Source of the DNA: Naumannella cuiyingiana
Lineage (GTDB): Bacteria > Actinomycetota > Actinomycetes > Propionibacteriales > Propionibacteriaceae
DNA length: 64,000 nucleotides
NCBI RefSeq assembly: GCF_013408305.1
Contig: NZ_JACBZS010000001.1
Location: forward strand, 2,914,001-2,978,000
Reading direction: 5' to 3'
Shown: positions 1 through 8,365 of the stretch, piece after piece
How positions within the stretch are numbered: position 1 is the first letter of the stretch
Layout of the letters: every line of letters begins with the position of its first letter
Translations under genes and position numbers: made by a program
Notes under the pieces: model-generated
What the model was told of the DNA's origin: nothing
Database searches by the model: none
What the model saw: only the letters and a program-made list of their open reading frames with translations

Positions 1-345
1 GGCAAGCTCAACGAAACCCTCAGCACAGGTGACTTCGACCTGGCCTGGGGCAACTCGACCCGCCCCGATCCCGACATCCTGCGCAACATCTACTGGCAGG
101 ACGGGGTGGCGCCCTACGGCATCGAGGACAAGGAGTTGATCAAGGAGTTCACCGCGCTGCAGCGGACCACCGACCGGGCGGCCCGGCTGCGGCATGCCGA
201 GAATGCCCAGCGGATCATCATCGAGCAGGCCTACACCGCGCCGGTGTTCGAGTTGACCACCGTGCTGGGGCTGTCGAAACAGGCCCGCGACGTCCGGTTC
301 GACTCCTACTCCCGGCTGCAGTTGCACGCCGCCCGGGTGGAGTGA
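1..345 (+). CDS. Peptide-type ABC transporter substrate-binding protein, C-terminal fragment
   Basis: The frame is open from the first base, so the N-terminus and signal peptide lie outside the window; 114 residues are visible. The segment STRPDPDILRNIYW followed by a helical stretch ending in a PVFE-like strand matches the C-terminal lobe of family 5 (dipeptide/oligopeptide/nickel) extracellular binding proteins, which deliver a ligand to a membrane permease. The stop lies inside a GTGA overlap with the following DppB-like permease, and the whole importer follows in order (binding protein, two permeases, double ATPase). The ligand cannot be read from this fragment. The neighbouring flavin enzymes suggest something other than plain peptides. 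Confidence 0.85.
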   Translation, partial: GKLNETLSTGDFDLAWGNSTRPDPDILRNIYWQDGVAPYGIEDKELIKEFTALQRTTDRAARLRHAENAQRIIIEQAYTAPVFELTTVLGLSKQARDVRFDSYSRLQLHAARVE

Positions 346-1301
346 TCATGGTTCGTCATCTCGCGCTGCGGATCGTCCAGGCACTCGGCGTGCTGTGGGC
401 CGCGTACACGGTCGCGTTCCTGGTCCTGTACGCCCTGCCGGGTGACCCGGCCGCCCTGGTCGCGGCCGGCGGAGACCCGAGCGCATCCACCGCCACTCCC
501 GAACAGATCGCCGAGCTGCGGGCGCGCTACGGCTGGGACCAGCCGGTGCCGGTGCAGTACGTGCAGCACCTCGCCGCGCTCGCCCGCGGCGACCTCGGCA
601 GCTCGCCGCGGACCGGTTCGGTGGCCGCCTCGATCGGGCAGGCGATCTGGCCGACCGCCCAGATCGCGCTGCTCGCCACCGGGCTGAGCCTGCTCGGCGG
701 CGGGGCGCTGGCGCTCGCCGCGACCCGCTTCCGCGTCGGTCCGGTACGCCAACTGCTGCTCGCCCTGCCGCCGCTCGGGGTCTCGGTGCCGAGCTTCTGG
801 CTGGCGCTGATGCTGCTGCAGGTGTTCTCGTTCGGGCTCGGCTGGTTCCCGGCGTTCGGCAACGACGGCGCCGCCAGCCTGGTGCTGCCCGCGATCACCC
901 TGGCGACGCTCGGCTCCGCGACCGTCGCGCAGGTCTACACCCGCAGCCTGGACGCCGAGGCGGCGCAGCCCTACGCCGAGACGGCGCTCACCAAGGGCGC
1001 CGGACCGGCGCGGGTGCTGTGGCACATCGGGCGCAACGCGGCGCTGCCCGCGCTCGCCGTCGCGGGCGTACTCGCCGGCCAGTTCCTGGGCGGCGCGGTG
1101 GTCACCGAGACGGTCTTCTCGCGGACCGGGCTGGGCCAGCTCACCGCGATGGCCGTCGCCACCCAGGACATCCCGCTCACGCTCGGGATCGTCGTGCTCG
1201 GCGCGGCCACGGTGGTCGTCGTGACGCTGCTCGTCGACCTGGTCCAGCCGCTGCTCGACCCGCGGTTGAGCCTCGCCCCGGTGCCAGGAGGCCGCTCGTG
1301 A
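342..1301 (+). CDS. DppB-type ABC transporter permease
   Basis: Inner-membrane permease of a peptide-family importer. It has an N-terminal membrane helix with the usual YTVAFLVLYALPGDP end, a soluble loop, then five or more hydrophobic segments. A cytoplasmic EAA-type loop ([17 protein letters not shown], about residues 210-226) docks the ATPase. The length of 319 residues is normal for DppB. Two starts are possible: GTG at 342, overlapping the previous stop as GTGA, or ATG at 348, which gives the junction TGATCATG seen elsewhere in this window. The ATG may be the truer start. The gene ends in a GTGA overlap with the second permease, so the genes are translationally coupled. Confidence 0.93.
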   Translation: MIMVRHLALRIVQALGVLWAAYTVAFLVLYALPGDPAALVAAGGDPSASTATPEQIAELRARYGWDQPVPVQYVQHLAALARGDLGSSPRTGSVAASIGQAIWPTAQIALLATGLSLLGGGALALAATRFRVGPVRQLLLALPPLGVSVPSFWLALMLLQVFSFGLGWFPAFGNDGAASLVLPAITLATLGSATVAQVYTRSLDAEAAQPYAETALTKGAGPARVLWHIGRNAALPALAVAGVLAGQFLGGAVVTETVFSRTGLGQLTAMAVATQDIPLTLGIVVLGAATVVVVTLLVDLVQPLLDPRLSLAPVPGGRS

Positions 1302-2170
1302 CCATCCTCGATCAACGCCTCACCGCGGCCGCCCCGGCAGCCGCCCGGGTCCGCGCCGCACGCGTCCGGCGCAGGCTGCGGGTACGCCCGACCGTCGTCC
1401 TCGCGATCGCCTGGCTCGCCGTCGTGCTGCTCGCCGCGCTCGCGCCGGGGCTGATCGCGCCCGGCGACCCGTACGCGGCCAACGGGGCCGACTCCCTGCT
1501 CGGCCCGAGCCCCGCGCACCCGTTCGGCACCGACCAGATCGGCCGCGATCTGCTCACCCGCGTCGTGCACGGCACCGGCCTGTCGGTGCAGGCGACCCTG
1601 GTCGCGGTCGGCTTCGGCCTGGTGGCGGGCGGGCTGCTCGGGCTGCTGGCCGGCACCGTCGGCGGCTGGCTCGACCAGCTCGCGATGCGCTTCGTGGACG
1701 TGCTGATGGCGTTCCCGGCGCTGCTGTTGTCGCTGGCCTTCATCACCGCGCTCGGCTTCGGCACCCTGAACGTGGCGATCGCCGTCGGCGCGGGCAGCAT
1801 CGCCGCCTCGGCGCGGGTGATGCGCGCCCAGGTGATGCGGGTGCGGCTGAGTCCCTTCGTCGAGGCCGCCGCCACCTCCGGCGCGCGCCGCCTGACGATC
1901 CTGCGGCGGCACGTGCTGCCGCACGCGATCGGGCCGGTGCTGGTCCTCGCCGTGCTCGACTTCGGCACCGCGATGCTCGCCGTCTCCTCGCTCAGCTTCC
2001 TCGGCTTCGGCGCCCAGCCGCCGACCCCGGAGTGGGGCTCGCTGGTCGCCGGCGGGCGCAGCTTCCTGGGCAGCGCCTGGTGGCTGAGCACGCTGCCGGG
2101 CCTGGTCGTGGTCGCCACCGTGCTGTCGGCGAACCGGCTCGCCCGCGCCCTGGAGGGGAATCGCCGATGA
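1298..2170 (+). CDS. DppC-type ABC transporter permease
   Basis: Second permease of the importer, 290 residues. A basic N-terminal tail precedes the first membrane helix, followed by the family hallmark FGTDQIGRDLLTR in the periplasmic segment, several more membrane helices, and an EAA-like loop (FVEAAATSGARRLTILRRHVL). The GTG start overlaps the stop of the DppB-like gene. The stop overlaps the ATPase start as ATGA, so spacing is operonic throughout. It pairs with the DppB-like subunit to form the translocation pore. Substrate specificity is not visible here. Confidence 0.93.
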   Translation: MTILDQRLTAAAPAAARVRAARVRRRLRVRPTVVLAIAWLAVVLLAALAPGLIAPGDPYAANGADSLLGPSPAHPFGTDQIGRDLLTRVVHGTGLSVQATLVAVGFGLVAGGLLGLLAGTVGGWLDQLAMRFVDVLMAFPALLLSLAFITALGFGTLNVAIAVGAGSIAASARVMRAQVMRVRLSPFVEAAATSGARRLTILRRHVLPHAIGPVLVLAVLDFGTAMLAVSSLSFLGFGAQPPTPEWGSLVAGGRSFLGSAWWLSTLPGLVVVATVLSANRLARALEGNRR

Positions 2171-3789
2171 CCGACGCACTGCTTTCGATCAAGGATCTCC
2201 GGATCGGCTACCGGCTGGCGGATGCGCTCGCCCCGGCGGTGCGCGGGGTCGGCCTCGACGTGCGCCGCGGCGAGTGCGTCGCCGTGGTCGGCGAGTCCGG
2301 CTCCGGCAAGTCGAGCACCGCGCACGCCCTGCTCGGCGTACTGCCCGACAACGCCGAGGTCTCCGGCAGCGCCCGGCTCGGCGATATCGAGCTAATCGGC
2401 GCGCGGCCGCGGGTCCTGCGCGCGGTACGCGGGCGCCGGATCGGCTTCGTCCCGCAGGATCCGATGAGCGCGCTCAACCCCGTGCAGCGGATCGGCGATC
2501 AGGTCGCGGAGGTGCTGCGCATCCACCGGCTCGCCGACCGGCGTACCGCCCGGCTGCGGGCGATCGAGGCGCTGGAGCGGGCTGGGCTGGACCGGCCGGC
2601 GCAGCGCGCGCGGCAGTTCCCGCACCAGCTCTCCGGCGGGATGCGCCAGCGCGCGCTGATCGCCCTGGCGACCGTCGCCGACCCGGCGCTGATCGTCGCC
2701 GACGAACCGACCTCGGCGCTCGACGTCACGGTGCAGCGCACCATTCTCGACCGGCTGGCAGAGCTGAGCAGCGCATCGGGGGCGGGCGTGTTGTTGATCA
2801 CCCACGACCTGGGCGTCGCCGCCGAGCGGGCCGACCGGCTGGTCGTGATGCGCGGCGGCACCGTGGTCGAGGCCGGCTCCGTGTCCGATCTGATCGATCG
2901 GCCGCGGGAGGGGTACACCCGCGAGCTGCTCGGTGCCGCCCCGCGGCTGGACACCCCGCCGCTGGTGGGCGCCCGGCCCGAGCCGTCCCGGCCGCTGCTG
3001 GAGCTGCGCGGCGTGGATGTCTCCTTCCGGCTGCCGCGCGCGGCCGGGGCGGACCGCACCGTGGCCGCCGTGTCCGGCGTCGACCTCACCGTCGAGCGCG
3101 GCGAGACGGTCGGCCTGGTGGGGGAGTCCGGCTCGGGCAAGACCACCACGGCCCGGGTCGCGCTCGGGCTCGTCCGACCGGACGCCGGCGAGGCCAGCTT
3201 CGACCAGGCTCCGCTGTCCGGGCTGCGCGGCGAGGCGCTGCGGCTGCTGCGCCGCCGGATCCAGGTCGTGCAGCAGAATCCGTACGCCTCGCTCAACCCG
3301 CGCTGGACGCTGACGGAGATCATCTCCGAGCCGCTCGCCGTGTTCGGGATCGGCGACCGCGCCGCCCGCGCGGCCCGCGTCGCCGAGCTGCTGGACCGCG
3401 TCGGCCTGCCGACCAGCTATGCCGGGCGCCTGCCGCGCGAGCTGTCCGGCGGGCAGCGGCAGCGGGTGTCGATCGCCCGCGCGCTCGCGCCGCAGCCGGA
3501 CCTGATCGTCTGCGACGAGCCGGTCTCCGCGCTCGACGTGTCCGTGCAGGCCAGGATCCTGCGGCTGCTGGTCGACCTGCAGGCGGAGTTCGGGCAGGGC
3601 TATCTGTTCATCTCCCACGACCTCGCCGTCGTCCGCCAGATCGCGCACCGCACCGCCGTGCTGTCTGCCGGGCGGATCGTCGAGGTCGGACCCACCGAGG
3701 AGGTGCTGGCCCGGCCGCGCCACGACTACACCCGCACCCTGCTGGCCGCCGTACCCGGCGCCCGGGAACCCGAGAGGAGCCCCGCATGA
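2167..3789 (+). CDS. Double ABC ATPase (DppD-DppF fusion) of a peptide-family importer
   Basis: One 540-residue protein carries both nucleotide-binding domains that are separate DppD and DppF proteins in many bacteria. Domain 1 has Walker A GESGSGKSS (residues 42-50), signature LSGGMRQR and a Walker B ending in DEPTSALD. Domain 2 has Walker A GESGSGKTT (near residue 319), signature LSGGQRQR and a Walker B ending in DEPVSALD. Each half ends with the C-terminal extension typical of oligopeptide ATPases (about YTRELLGAAP and YTRTLLAAVPG). Such fusions are common in actinobacteria. The start ATG overlaps the permease stop and the stop overlaps the next gene, so it belongs to the same operon. Confidence 0.95.
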   Translation: MTDALLSIKDLRIGYRLADALAPAVRGVGLDVRRGECVAVVGESGSGKSSTAHALLGVLPDNAEVSGSARLGDIELIGARPRVLRAVRGRRIGFVPQDPMSALNPVQRIGDQVAEVLRIHRLADRRTARLRAIEALERAGLDRPAQRARQFPHQLSGGMRQRALIALATVADPALIVADEPTSALDVTVQRTILDRLAELSSASGAGVLLITHDLGVAAERADRLVVMRGGTVVEAGSVSDLIDRPREGYTRELLGAAPRLDTPPLVGARPEPSRPLLELRGVDVSFRLPRAAGADRTVAAVSGVDLTVERGETVGLVGESGSGKTTTARVALGLVRPDAGEASFDQAPLSGLRGEALRLLRRRIQVVQQNPYASLNPRWTLTEIISEPLAVFGIGDRAARAARVAELLDRVGLPTSYAGRLPRELSGGQRQRVSIARALAPQPDLIVCDEPVSALDVSVQARILRLLVDLQAEFGQGYLFISHDLAVVRQIAHRTAVLSAGRIVEVGPTEEVLARPRHDYTRTLLAAVPGAREPERSPA

Positions 3790-5030
3790 GCAACAACGAG
3801 CCGGTCGCGGCGTCGCCCGGCGCGCCCGTCGTGCCGCTGTCGGTGCTCGACCTCGTGCCGATCACCGAGGGTGGCGATGCGCGGCGGGCGGTGGCGGAGA
3901 CGATCGACCTCGCGCGGCGTACCGAGCAGGCGGGCTATGCCCGCTACTGGGTCGCCGAGCACCACCTCAACCCCGGCGTCGCCGGCTCGTCCCCGGCCGT
4001 CGTGCTGGCGCTGCTCGCCGCGCACACCTCCCGGATCCGGCTCGGATCGGGGGCGGTGCTGGCCGGCAATCAGTCCGCGCTCGCCCTGGTCGAGCAGTTC
4101 GGGCTGCTGGACGCCGCCGCCCCCGGCCGGATCGACCTCGGCCTCGGACGCTCGGCAAGCCGCGGTCCCGCCGAGAAGAACGGTGCGGACAAGAACGGCG
4201 CCGACAAGGGAGGCCTCGACAAGGGTGGCGCGGACCAGCCCGCCGCGCCGAAGCGCCCGGACCGCGCGCCGAACGGGCTGCCGCTGCCGCCCGGCCCGCC
4301 CGGGCTGTTCGCCCTGCTCGGCTCCCGGCCGCGGGTGGCCGCCCAGGGTGACCTGCTGCGCGGCGGCCGCGAGGCCCAGCCCTACGGCGAACAGCTCGAG
4401 GACCTCCTCGCGCTGCTCGAGGATCGTTACGCCGACCGCGAGGGCGGACTGCTCGCCGCCACCCCGCACGCCGGGCCGGACCAGGAGATCTGGGTGATGG
4501 GCAGCAGCGGCGGCGAGAGCGCGCAACTGGCCGGCGCGCTGGGCCTCGCCTTCGGCGCCAACTATCACGTCACGCCCGGCAACGTGCTGGAGGCCGTCGA
4601 GGCGTACCGCGCCGCGTTCCGGCCCTCCCCGCGCAACGCGGCGCCGCGGGTCGCCGTGTCCGCCGACGTGGTCGTCGCCGAGACGCCGGAGCGCGCCGCC
4701 GAGCTGGCCCGCGGCTTCGGCCACTGGGTGCGCAGCATCCGCTGCGGCGACGGCGCCATCGCCTACCCGTCGCCGGAACGGGCCGCCGAGCTGCCCTGGA
4801 CCGCCGAGGACGACGCGCTGGTCGCCGACCGGATCGCGTCCCGCTTCGTGGGTACGCCGGAACAGGTCACCGCGGGGTTGCGGCTGCTCGCCGAGGCGAC
4901 GGGCGCCGACGACCTGGTGATCACCACGATCACCCATGATCACGAGGCCCGGGTGCGCTCCTACGAGCTGCTCGCCGAACACTGGGCGCGGCACGGTACG
5001 CCTGTCCTCGCGGCGGCGGGACAGCCATGA
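3786..5030 (+). CDS. Luciferase-like FMN-dependent monooxygenase with a charged repeat insert
   Basis: Protein of 414 residues in the bacterial luciferase superfamily, which uses reduced FMN and O2 and depends on a partner flavin reductase. The start reads LSVLDLVPITEGG, then RRTEQAGYARYWVAEHHL, the family N-terminal beta-alpha unit; LGSGAVL and a C-terminal FVGTPEQV barrel end are also recognisable. The odd part is an insert near residues 125-165 with five imperfect pentapeptides of the type [ED]KxGx (EKNGA, DKNGA, DKGGL, DKGGA, DQPAA) followed by a proline-rich stretch. It is encoded by tandem 15-bp repeats from about 4173. Flavin reductases lie three and four genes downstream. The substrate is unknown. 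Confidence 0.88.
   Translation: MSNNEPVAASPGAPVVPLSVLDLVPITEGGDARRAVAETIDLARRTEQAGYARYWVAEHHLNPGVAGSSPAVVLALLAAHTSRIRLGSGAVLAGNQSALALVEQFGLLDAAAPGRIDLGLGRSASRGPAEKNGADKNGADKGGLDKGGADQPAAPKRPDRAPNGLPLPPGPPGLFALLGSRPRVAAQGDLLRGGREAQPYGEQLEDLLALLEDRYADREGGLLAATPHAGPDQEIWVMGSSGGESAQLAGALGLAFGANYHVTPGNVLEAVEAYRAAFRPSPRNAAPRVAVSADVVVAETPERAAELARGFGHWVRSIRCGDGAIAYPSPERAAELPWTAEDDALVADRIASRFVGTPEQVTAGLRLLAEATGADDLVITTITHDHEARVRSYELLAEHWARHGTPVLAAAGQP
4173..4247 (+). repeat. In-frame 15-bp tandem repeats inside the monooxygenase gene
   Basis: Five imperfect 15-base units, core GACAAGRRYGGC, encode the pentapeptide series described for the host gene. The unit is a multiple of three, so copy-number change would leave the frame intact. 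The encoded loop would lie on the surface of the barrel between conserved strands. Lysine- and aspartate-rich, it resembles a slippage-born linker rather than a domain. Confidence 0.75.
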
Positions 5031-5092
5031 TCAACACGCTCCATGATCAACAGCGCAGCATGATCAACAGCGCAGCATGATCGACACCGATC
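5026..5092 (+). repeat. Four tandem 16-17 bp repeats between two operon genes
   Basis: Units begin CATGATCAACASCG and start at 5026, 5042, 5059 and 5076. The middle two are identical and the outer two are diverged. Each carries the palindrome TGATCA or its near variant. The repeats start inside the monooxygenase stop and fill most of the spacer before the DUF1684 gene. Tiny ORFs at 5027-5080 and 5077-5136 use ATGs in these repeats and link the two genes through successive ATGA overlaps. I see no hairpin of terminator strength here. Confidence 0.7.
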
Positions 5093-5132
5093 CGGGGATC
5101 GTCCGAGACCGACCGAGAACAAGGAGACAGCG

Positions 5133-5978
5133 ATGAGTGGATCCACCATCGACGCGGTGCACAGCGACCGGGTCGCCGTCGACGCCGAACGGCGCGCGGT
5201 GGCCGAACGCGTCGAACGGGAGCAGGTCTTCCGCGCCCCGTTCGGCGTGCTCAGCCAGGTCGCGCTGCACTGGCTCGACGAATCGCCGCAGGTGCTGCCG
5301 GCGCTGCCCGGCACCTGGGACGTGGTCGACGACACCGCCCGGGTCACCGTCGGGGCGGGCGAGCAGATCGCGCCCGTCGAGCCCGACGGATCCGGCGCGC
5401 CGATCGTCGGCGAGGCCCGCGCCGGGATCGGCGAGGCGAAGTCGCTGCACTGGTTGACGCTGGCCGACGGGCGGCGCCTCGAGCTGATCCGGCGTACCGG
5501 CCGCCTCGGCCTGCGCGTGCTGGACCCGGAGGCGCCTGCCCGGCGCGCATTCGGAGGGCTGCGGGCGCACGACTTCGACCCGGCCTGGATCAAGGACGCC
5601 ACGTTCGCCGCGCACCCCGAGCCGAGGCGGGTCACCGTCGACGGCGCGCAGCCCGGCCTGGTGCACCAGCGCGAGGAGATCGGCGTCACGGAGTTCGCGC
5701 ACGACGGGCGTACCCACTCCCTCGCCGTGTTCGGCGATCATGGGGTGACCGCGATCTTCGACGACCTCGGCGCCGGGGGAGCGCACGCGGAGTGGCGCGT
5801 GGTCCCGATCGAGATCGGCGAGGACGGATCCGCGGTGATCGACTTCAACCGCGCGACCAACTTCCCGGCGGCGTTCACCCCGTACGGCACCTGCCCGAAG
5901 CCGCCCGCCGAGAACCATCTCGACCTGCTGGTCGAGGCCGGCGAGCTGGCGCCCGAGCCGTTCGAGGGGGCGCGGTGA
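5133..5978 (+). CDS. DUF1684 domain-containing protein
   Basis: Protein of 281 residues. The C-terminal block contains VIDFNRATNFPAAFTPYGTC followed by PKPPAENHLDL, the diagnostic signature of DUF1684, a family of cytoplasmic proteins with no settled biochemical role. An AAGGAG ribosome site at 5121-5126 sits 6 bp before the ATG, an unusually good site for this operon, and the ATG also overlaps a tiny upstream ORF. The stop overlaps the next monooxygenase gene as GTGA. Its place between two flavin monooxygenases suggests that it acts in the same catabolic step or protects an intermediate, but this is inference from position only. Confidence 0.85.
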   Translation: MSGSTIDAVHSDRVAVDAERRAVAERVEREQVFRAPFGVLSQVALHWLDESPQVLPALPGTWDVVDDTARVTVGAGEQIAPVEPDGSGAPIVGEARAGIGEAKSLHWLTLADGRRLELIRRTGRLGLRVLDPEAPARRAFGGLRAHDFDPAWIKDATFAAHPEPRRVTVDGAQPGLVHQREEIGVTEFAHDGRTHSLAVFGDHGVTAIFDDLGAGGAHAEWRVVPIEIGEDGSAVIDFNRATNFPAAFTPYGTCPKPPAENHLDLLVEAGELAPEPFEGAR

Positions 5979-7081
5979 GGTTCCTCGCGATCTCGCTCGG
6001 CTTCAACGCGCCGGGCCCGGACCGCGTCGGCTCCAAGGAGCGGCTCGATCAGATCGTCGCCGCGGCCGACCGGGCCGAACAGGCGGGCTTGGACGGGTTC
6101 GGCGTCGGCGAGCACCACACGCCGGACACCGAGGTGTCCGCGCCGCCGGTGCTGCTCGCCGCGATCGCCGCCAGGACCAGCCGGATCCGGTTGTTCACCG
6201 CCGTCACCGTGTTGTCGGTGCTGGACCCGGTCCGCGTTGCCGAGGACTACGCCACGCTGGACAACCTGTCCGGCGGGCGGGTCGAGATGATCATCGGCAA
6301 GGGCAACACCGAGGTGCAGGCGCGGGTGTTCGGCTACTCGTTGGACGACCAGTGGGAGCGCAACGCCGAGAAGTACGACCTGCTGCGCCGGCTGATCCAC
6401 GAGCCGAGCGTCACCTGGTCCGGGCGGTTCCGGCCGCCGCTGGTCGACTTCGTGCCGCGGCCGGACTGGCTGCAGAGCCCGCCGCGGATCTGGCACGGCT
6501 CGGCGACCAGCACCAACTCGACCGAGCTCGCCGCGCGATACGGCGACCCGCTGTACTCGGCCAATGTCACCGGTCGGCGCGAGCAGTACGCCGAGCTGGT
6601 CGACCACTACCGCGAGCGGCTCGCGGCGTACGGCCACCCGCCCGAGCGGGCGCTGGTCGGCGCCGGCGCCGCGGCGGTGCACGTGGCGCCGACCTCCCAG
6701 CAGGCGCGCGCGGAGTTCGCGCCGGTGTTCGCGGCGCGGCTCGCGCGGGCGTCCACGTTTCGCCAGACCGTGCCGTTCGCCGACCTGGACGACGCGATCG
6801 CCAACGGCTCCTACCTCGTCGGCAGCCCCGAGGAGGTGCTCGACCAGCTCGGCCAACTGCACGGGCTGCTGGGCCACGAGGTGCAGCACATCGGCACCGC
6901 CGACGAGCCCGACCCGGTGTTGCAGCGCGGCATCGACGCGTTCCTCGGCGATGTGTTGCCGCAGGCGCGCGAGGCCTTTCCCGACCGGTTGTGGGAGCCG
7001 GTCACGTCCCCGCCCGACGCCGAACCGCCGGCGAACGATCATCCGATCCTCGCCCCGACCGTGGAAGCAGGCCGCCCATGA
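5975..7081 (+). CDS. Luciferase-like FMN-dependent monooxygenase (CE1758-like)
   Basis: Protein of 368 residues in the luciferase superfamily. It starts with FLAISLGFNAP, then DRAEQAGLDGFGVGEHHTPD, and has the flavin-binding pattern GNTEVQARVFGY and SGRVEM-like NLSGGRVEMIIGKG. It resembles the actinobacterial subgroup often labelled CE1758-family FMN-dependent monooxygenases; that assignment is from memory. The GTG start at 5975 overlaps the DUF1684 stop. It would take FMNH2 from the reductases encoded immediately downstream. It is distinct in sequence from the first monooxygenase of the cluster, so the operon may catalyse two successive oxidations. Confidence 0.9.
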   Translation: MRFLAISLGFNAPGPDRVGSKERLDQIVAAADRAEQAGLDGFGVGEHHTPDTEVSAPPVLLAAIAARTSRIRLFTAVTVLSVLDPVRVAEDYATLDNLSGGRVEMIIGKGNTEVQARVFGYSLDDQWERNAEKYDLLRRLIHEPSVTWSGRFRPPLVDFVPRPDWLQSPPRIWHGSATSTNSTELAARYGDPLYSANVTGRREQYAELVDHYRERLAAYGHPPERALVGAGAAAVHVAPTSQQARAEFAPVFAARLARASTFRQTVPFADLDDAIANGSYLVGSPEEVLDQLGQLHGLLGHEVQHIGTADEPDPVLQRGIDAFLGDVLPQAREAFPDRLWEPVTSPPDAEPPANDHPILAPTVEAGRP

Positions 7082-7599
7082 GTGAACCGTCCGAAGCAAC
7101 GACCGTCGTCCTGTCCGGCAACCCGCGGCCCGGGTCGCGTACCGCCAGGCTGGCCCGCACCGTCGCCGAGCGCTGGTCCGGCGGCGAAGCGGAGCCGATC
7201 GAGGCCGCCGACCTGGCGGGATCGGTGTTCGCCGCCGAGCGGTCGCCCGAGCTCGTTGCCGGGCTCGACCGGCTCCGCTCGGCACGCCGGCTGGTGGTGG
7301 CGACGCCGTCGTACAAGGGCAGCTACACCGGCCTGTTGAAGAGCCTGCTCGATCACCTGGCCGCGGGCGACCTGCGCGACGCGGTGGCGGTGCCGGTGGT
7401 CGTCGCGGCGGCCCCGGCCCATCTGGTCAGCACTGCTGGGGCGCTGACGGCCCTGCTCGGCGAGCTCGGCGCCACCGTGCTGCCGGCCGTCGCGGTCGCC
7501 GAGTCCGAGGTCGACGATCCGGCCGGCCCGCTCGACGCCTGGACGGCCCGGCTGGATCGCCTGGCAGGTGCCGCGAGGAACCGGGAGGTGGTCCGATGA
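7078..7599 (+). CDS. NAD(P)H-dependent FMN reductase (flavodoxin-like fold)
   Basis: Protein of 173 residues with the N-terminal phosphate loop VVLSGNPRPGSRTARLA and the central flavin-contact motif ATPSYKGSYTGLLKSLLDH. Both are typical of SsuE/MsuE-like NADPH-dependent FMN reductases. Its expected role is to supply reduced FMN to the two luciferase-like monooxygenases upstream. The ATG overlaps the preceding stop (ATGA), and its own stop overlaps the next gene. SsuE-type reductases often occur with sulfonate-oxidising monooxygenases, which is one reason to suspect an organosulfur substrate. Confidence 0.88.
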   Translation: MSEPSEATTVVLSGNPRPGSRTARLARTVAERWSGGEAEPIEAADLAGSVFAAERSPELVAGLDRLRSARRLVVATPSYKGSYTGLLKSLLDHLAAGDLRDAVAVPVVVAAAPAHLVSTAGALTALLGELGATVLPAVAVAESEVDDPAGPLDAWTARLDRLAGAARNREVVR

Positions 7600-8120
7600 G
7601 CGGCGTGCCCGACCCCGAGACCCGTGAGGGTCTGTCCGTCGACGAGTTCAAGGCGGTCTTTCGCCAGCACCCGGCGGGGGTCTGCGTGATCACGCTGGCC
7701 GACCCGGAGCGGCTGGTCGGGTTCACGGCGACCTCGGTGATCTCGGTGGCGGCGGAGCCGGCGCTGCTGGCGTTCTCGATCGACTCGGGCTCGTCGTCGT
7801 GGCCCGCGATCGAGCGTGCCGAGCACGTCGTCGTGAACTTCCTCGGCCACCACCAGGCCGAGCTCGCGACCCGGTTCGCGACCAGCGGGATCGACCGGTT
7901 CGCCGGCCGCGGCTGGCGGCGGCTGCCGACGGGTGAGCCGGTGATCAACGATTCCGCCGGCTGGATCCGGGCCCGGATCGCGGGCCAGATCCCGGCGGCG
8001 TCCAGCCGGCTGGTGCTGCTGGAGGCGCTGACCGCCCGGATCGGCGGCGGCCCGCCGCTGGTCTATCGCGACCGGGACTACCACCGGCTGCTGCCCGCGC
8101 TGCGTCCCGCCGGGGGCTGA
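7596..8120 (+). CDS. Flavin reductase family protein (HpaC/DszD-like fold)
   Basis: Protein of 174 residues. FRQHPAGVCVITLAD near residue 25, VGFTATSVISVAAEPALLAFSI and VVNFLG are the standard blocks of the split-barrel flavin reductase domain. It gives the operon a second, unrelated source of reduced FMN next to the SsuE-like reductase; having both is unusual and may reflect one reductase per monooxygenase. ATGA overlap with the previous gene marks it as the last gene of the operon. The first copy of the 26-bp repeat array follows 40 bp after its stop. Confidence 0.88.
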   Translation: MSGVPDPETREGLSVDEFKAVFRQHPAGVCVITLADPERLVGFTATSVISVAAEPALLAFSIDSGSSSWPAIERAEHVVVNFLGHHQAELATRFATSGIDRFAGRGWRRLPTGEPVINDSAGWIRARIAGQIPAASSRLVLLEALTARIGGGPPLVYRDRDYHRLLPALRPAGG

Positions 8121-8160
8121 GGGTTCCGCGGGGGTTTCGGCGCGACGCGGGCTCGCCGCG

Positions 8161-8238
8161 GCCAGAACCCGGGCGAGTGGTCGGTATGGGTGGCGGGTTG
8201 GTGCGGATCGGTGCCAGAACTGGGGCGAGTGGTCGGTA
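8161..8238 (+). repeat. First two copies of the 26-bp array repeat
   Basis: Two 26-bp units start at 8161 and 8213, 52 bp apart. Each reads GCCAGAAC, then a variable CSG/TGG step, then GGCGAGTGGTCGGTA. The spacer is the short GC-rich type also found between units of the main array at 9048-9722. They are separated from the main array by the CGNR gene and its promoter. Apart from this repeat pair and the regulatory palindromes near 8366, the 302 bp between 8121 and 8422 show no gene. Confidence 0.85.
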
Positions 8239-8365
8239 ATGGCGGGAGAGGCTCTCGCCGAAGCTCCAGCATCCGATGGTCGGGGTGCCGTCGTGGCGCT
8301 GGTGACGCCGAGTACATCGACGAATTGGACCAAGCACAGGACGACCAGTGCCGCACGGGGGTGGC

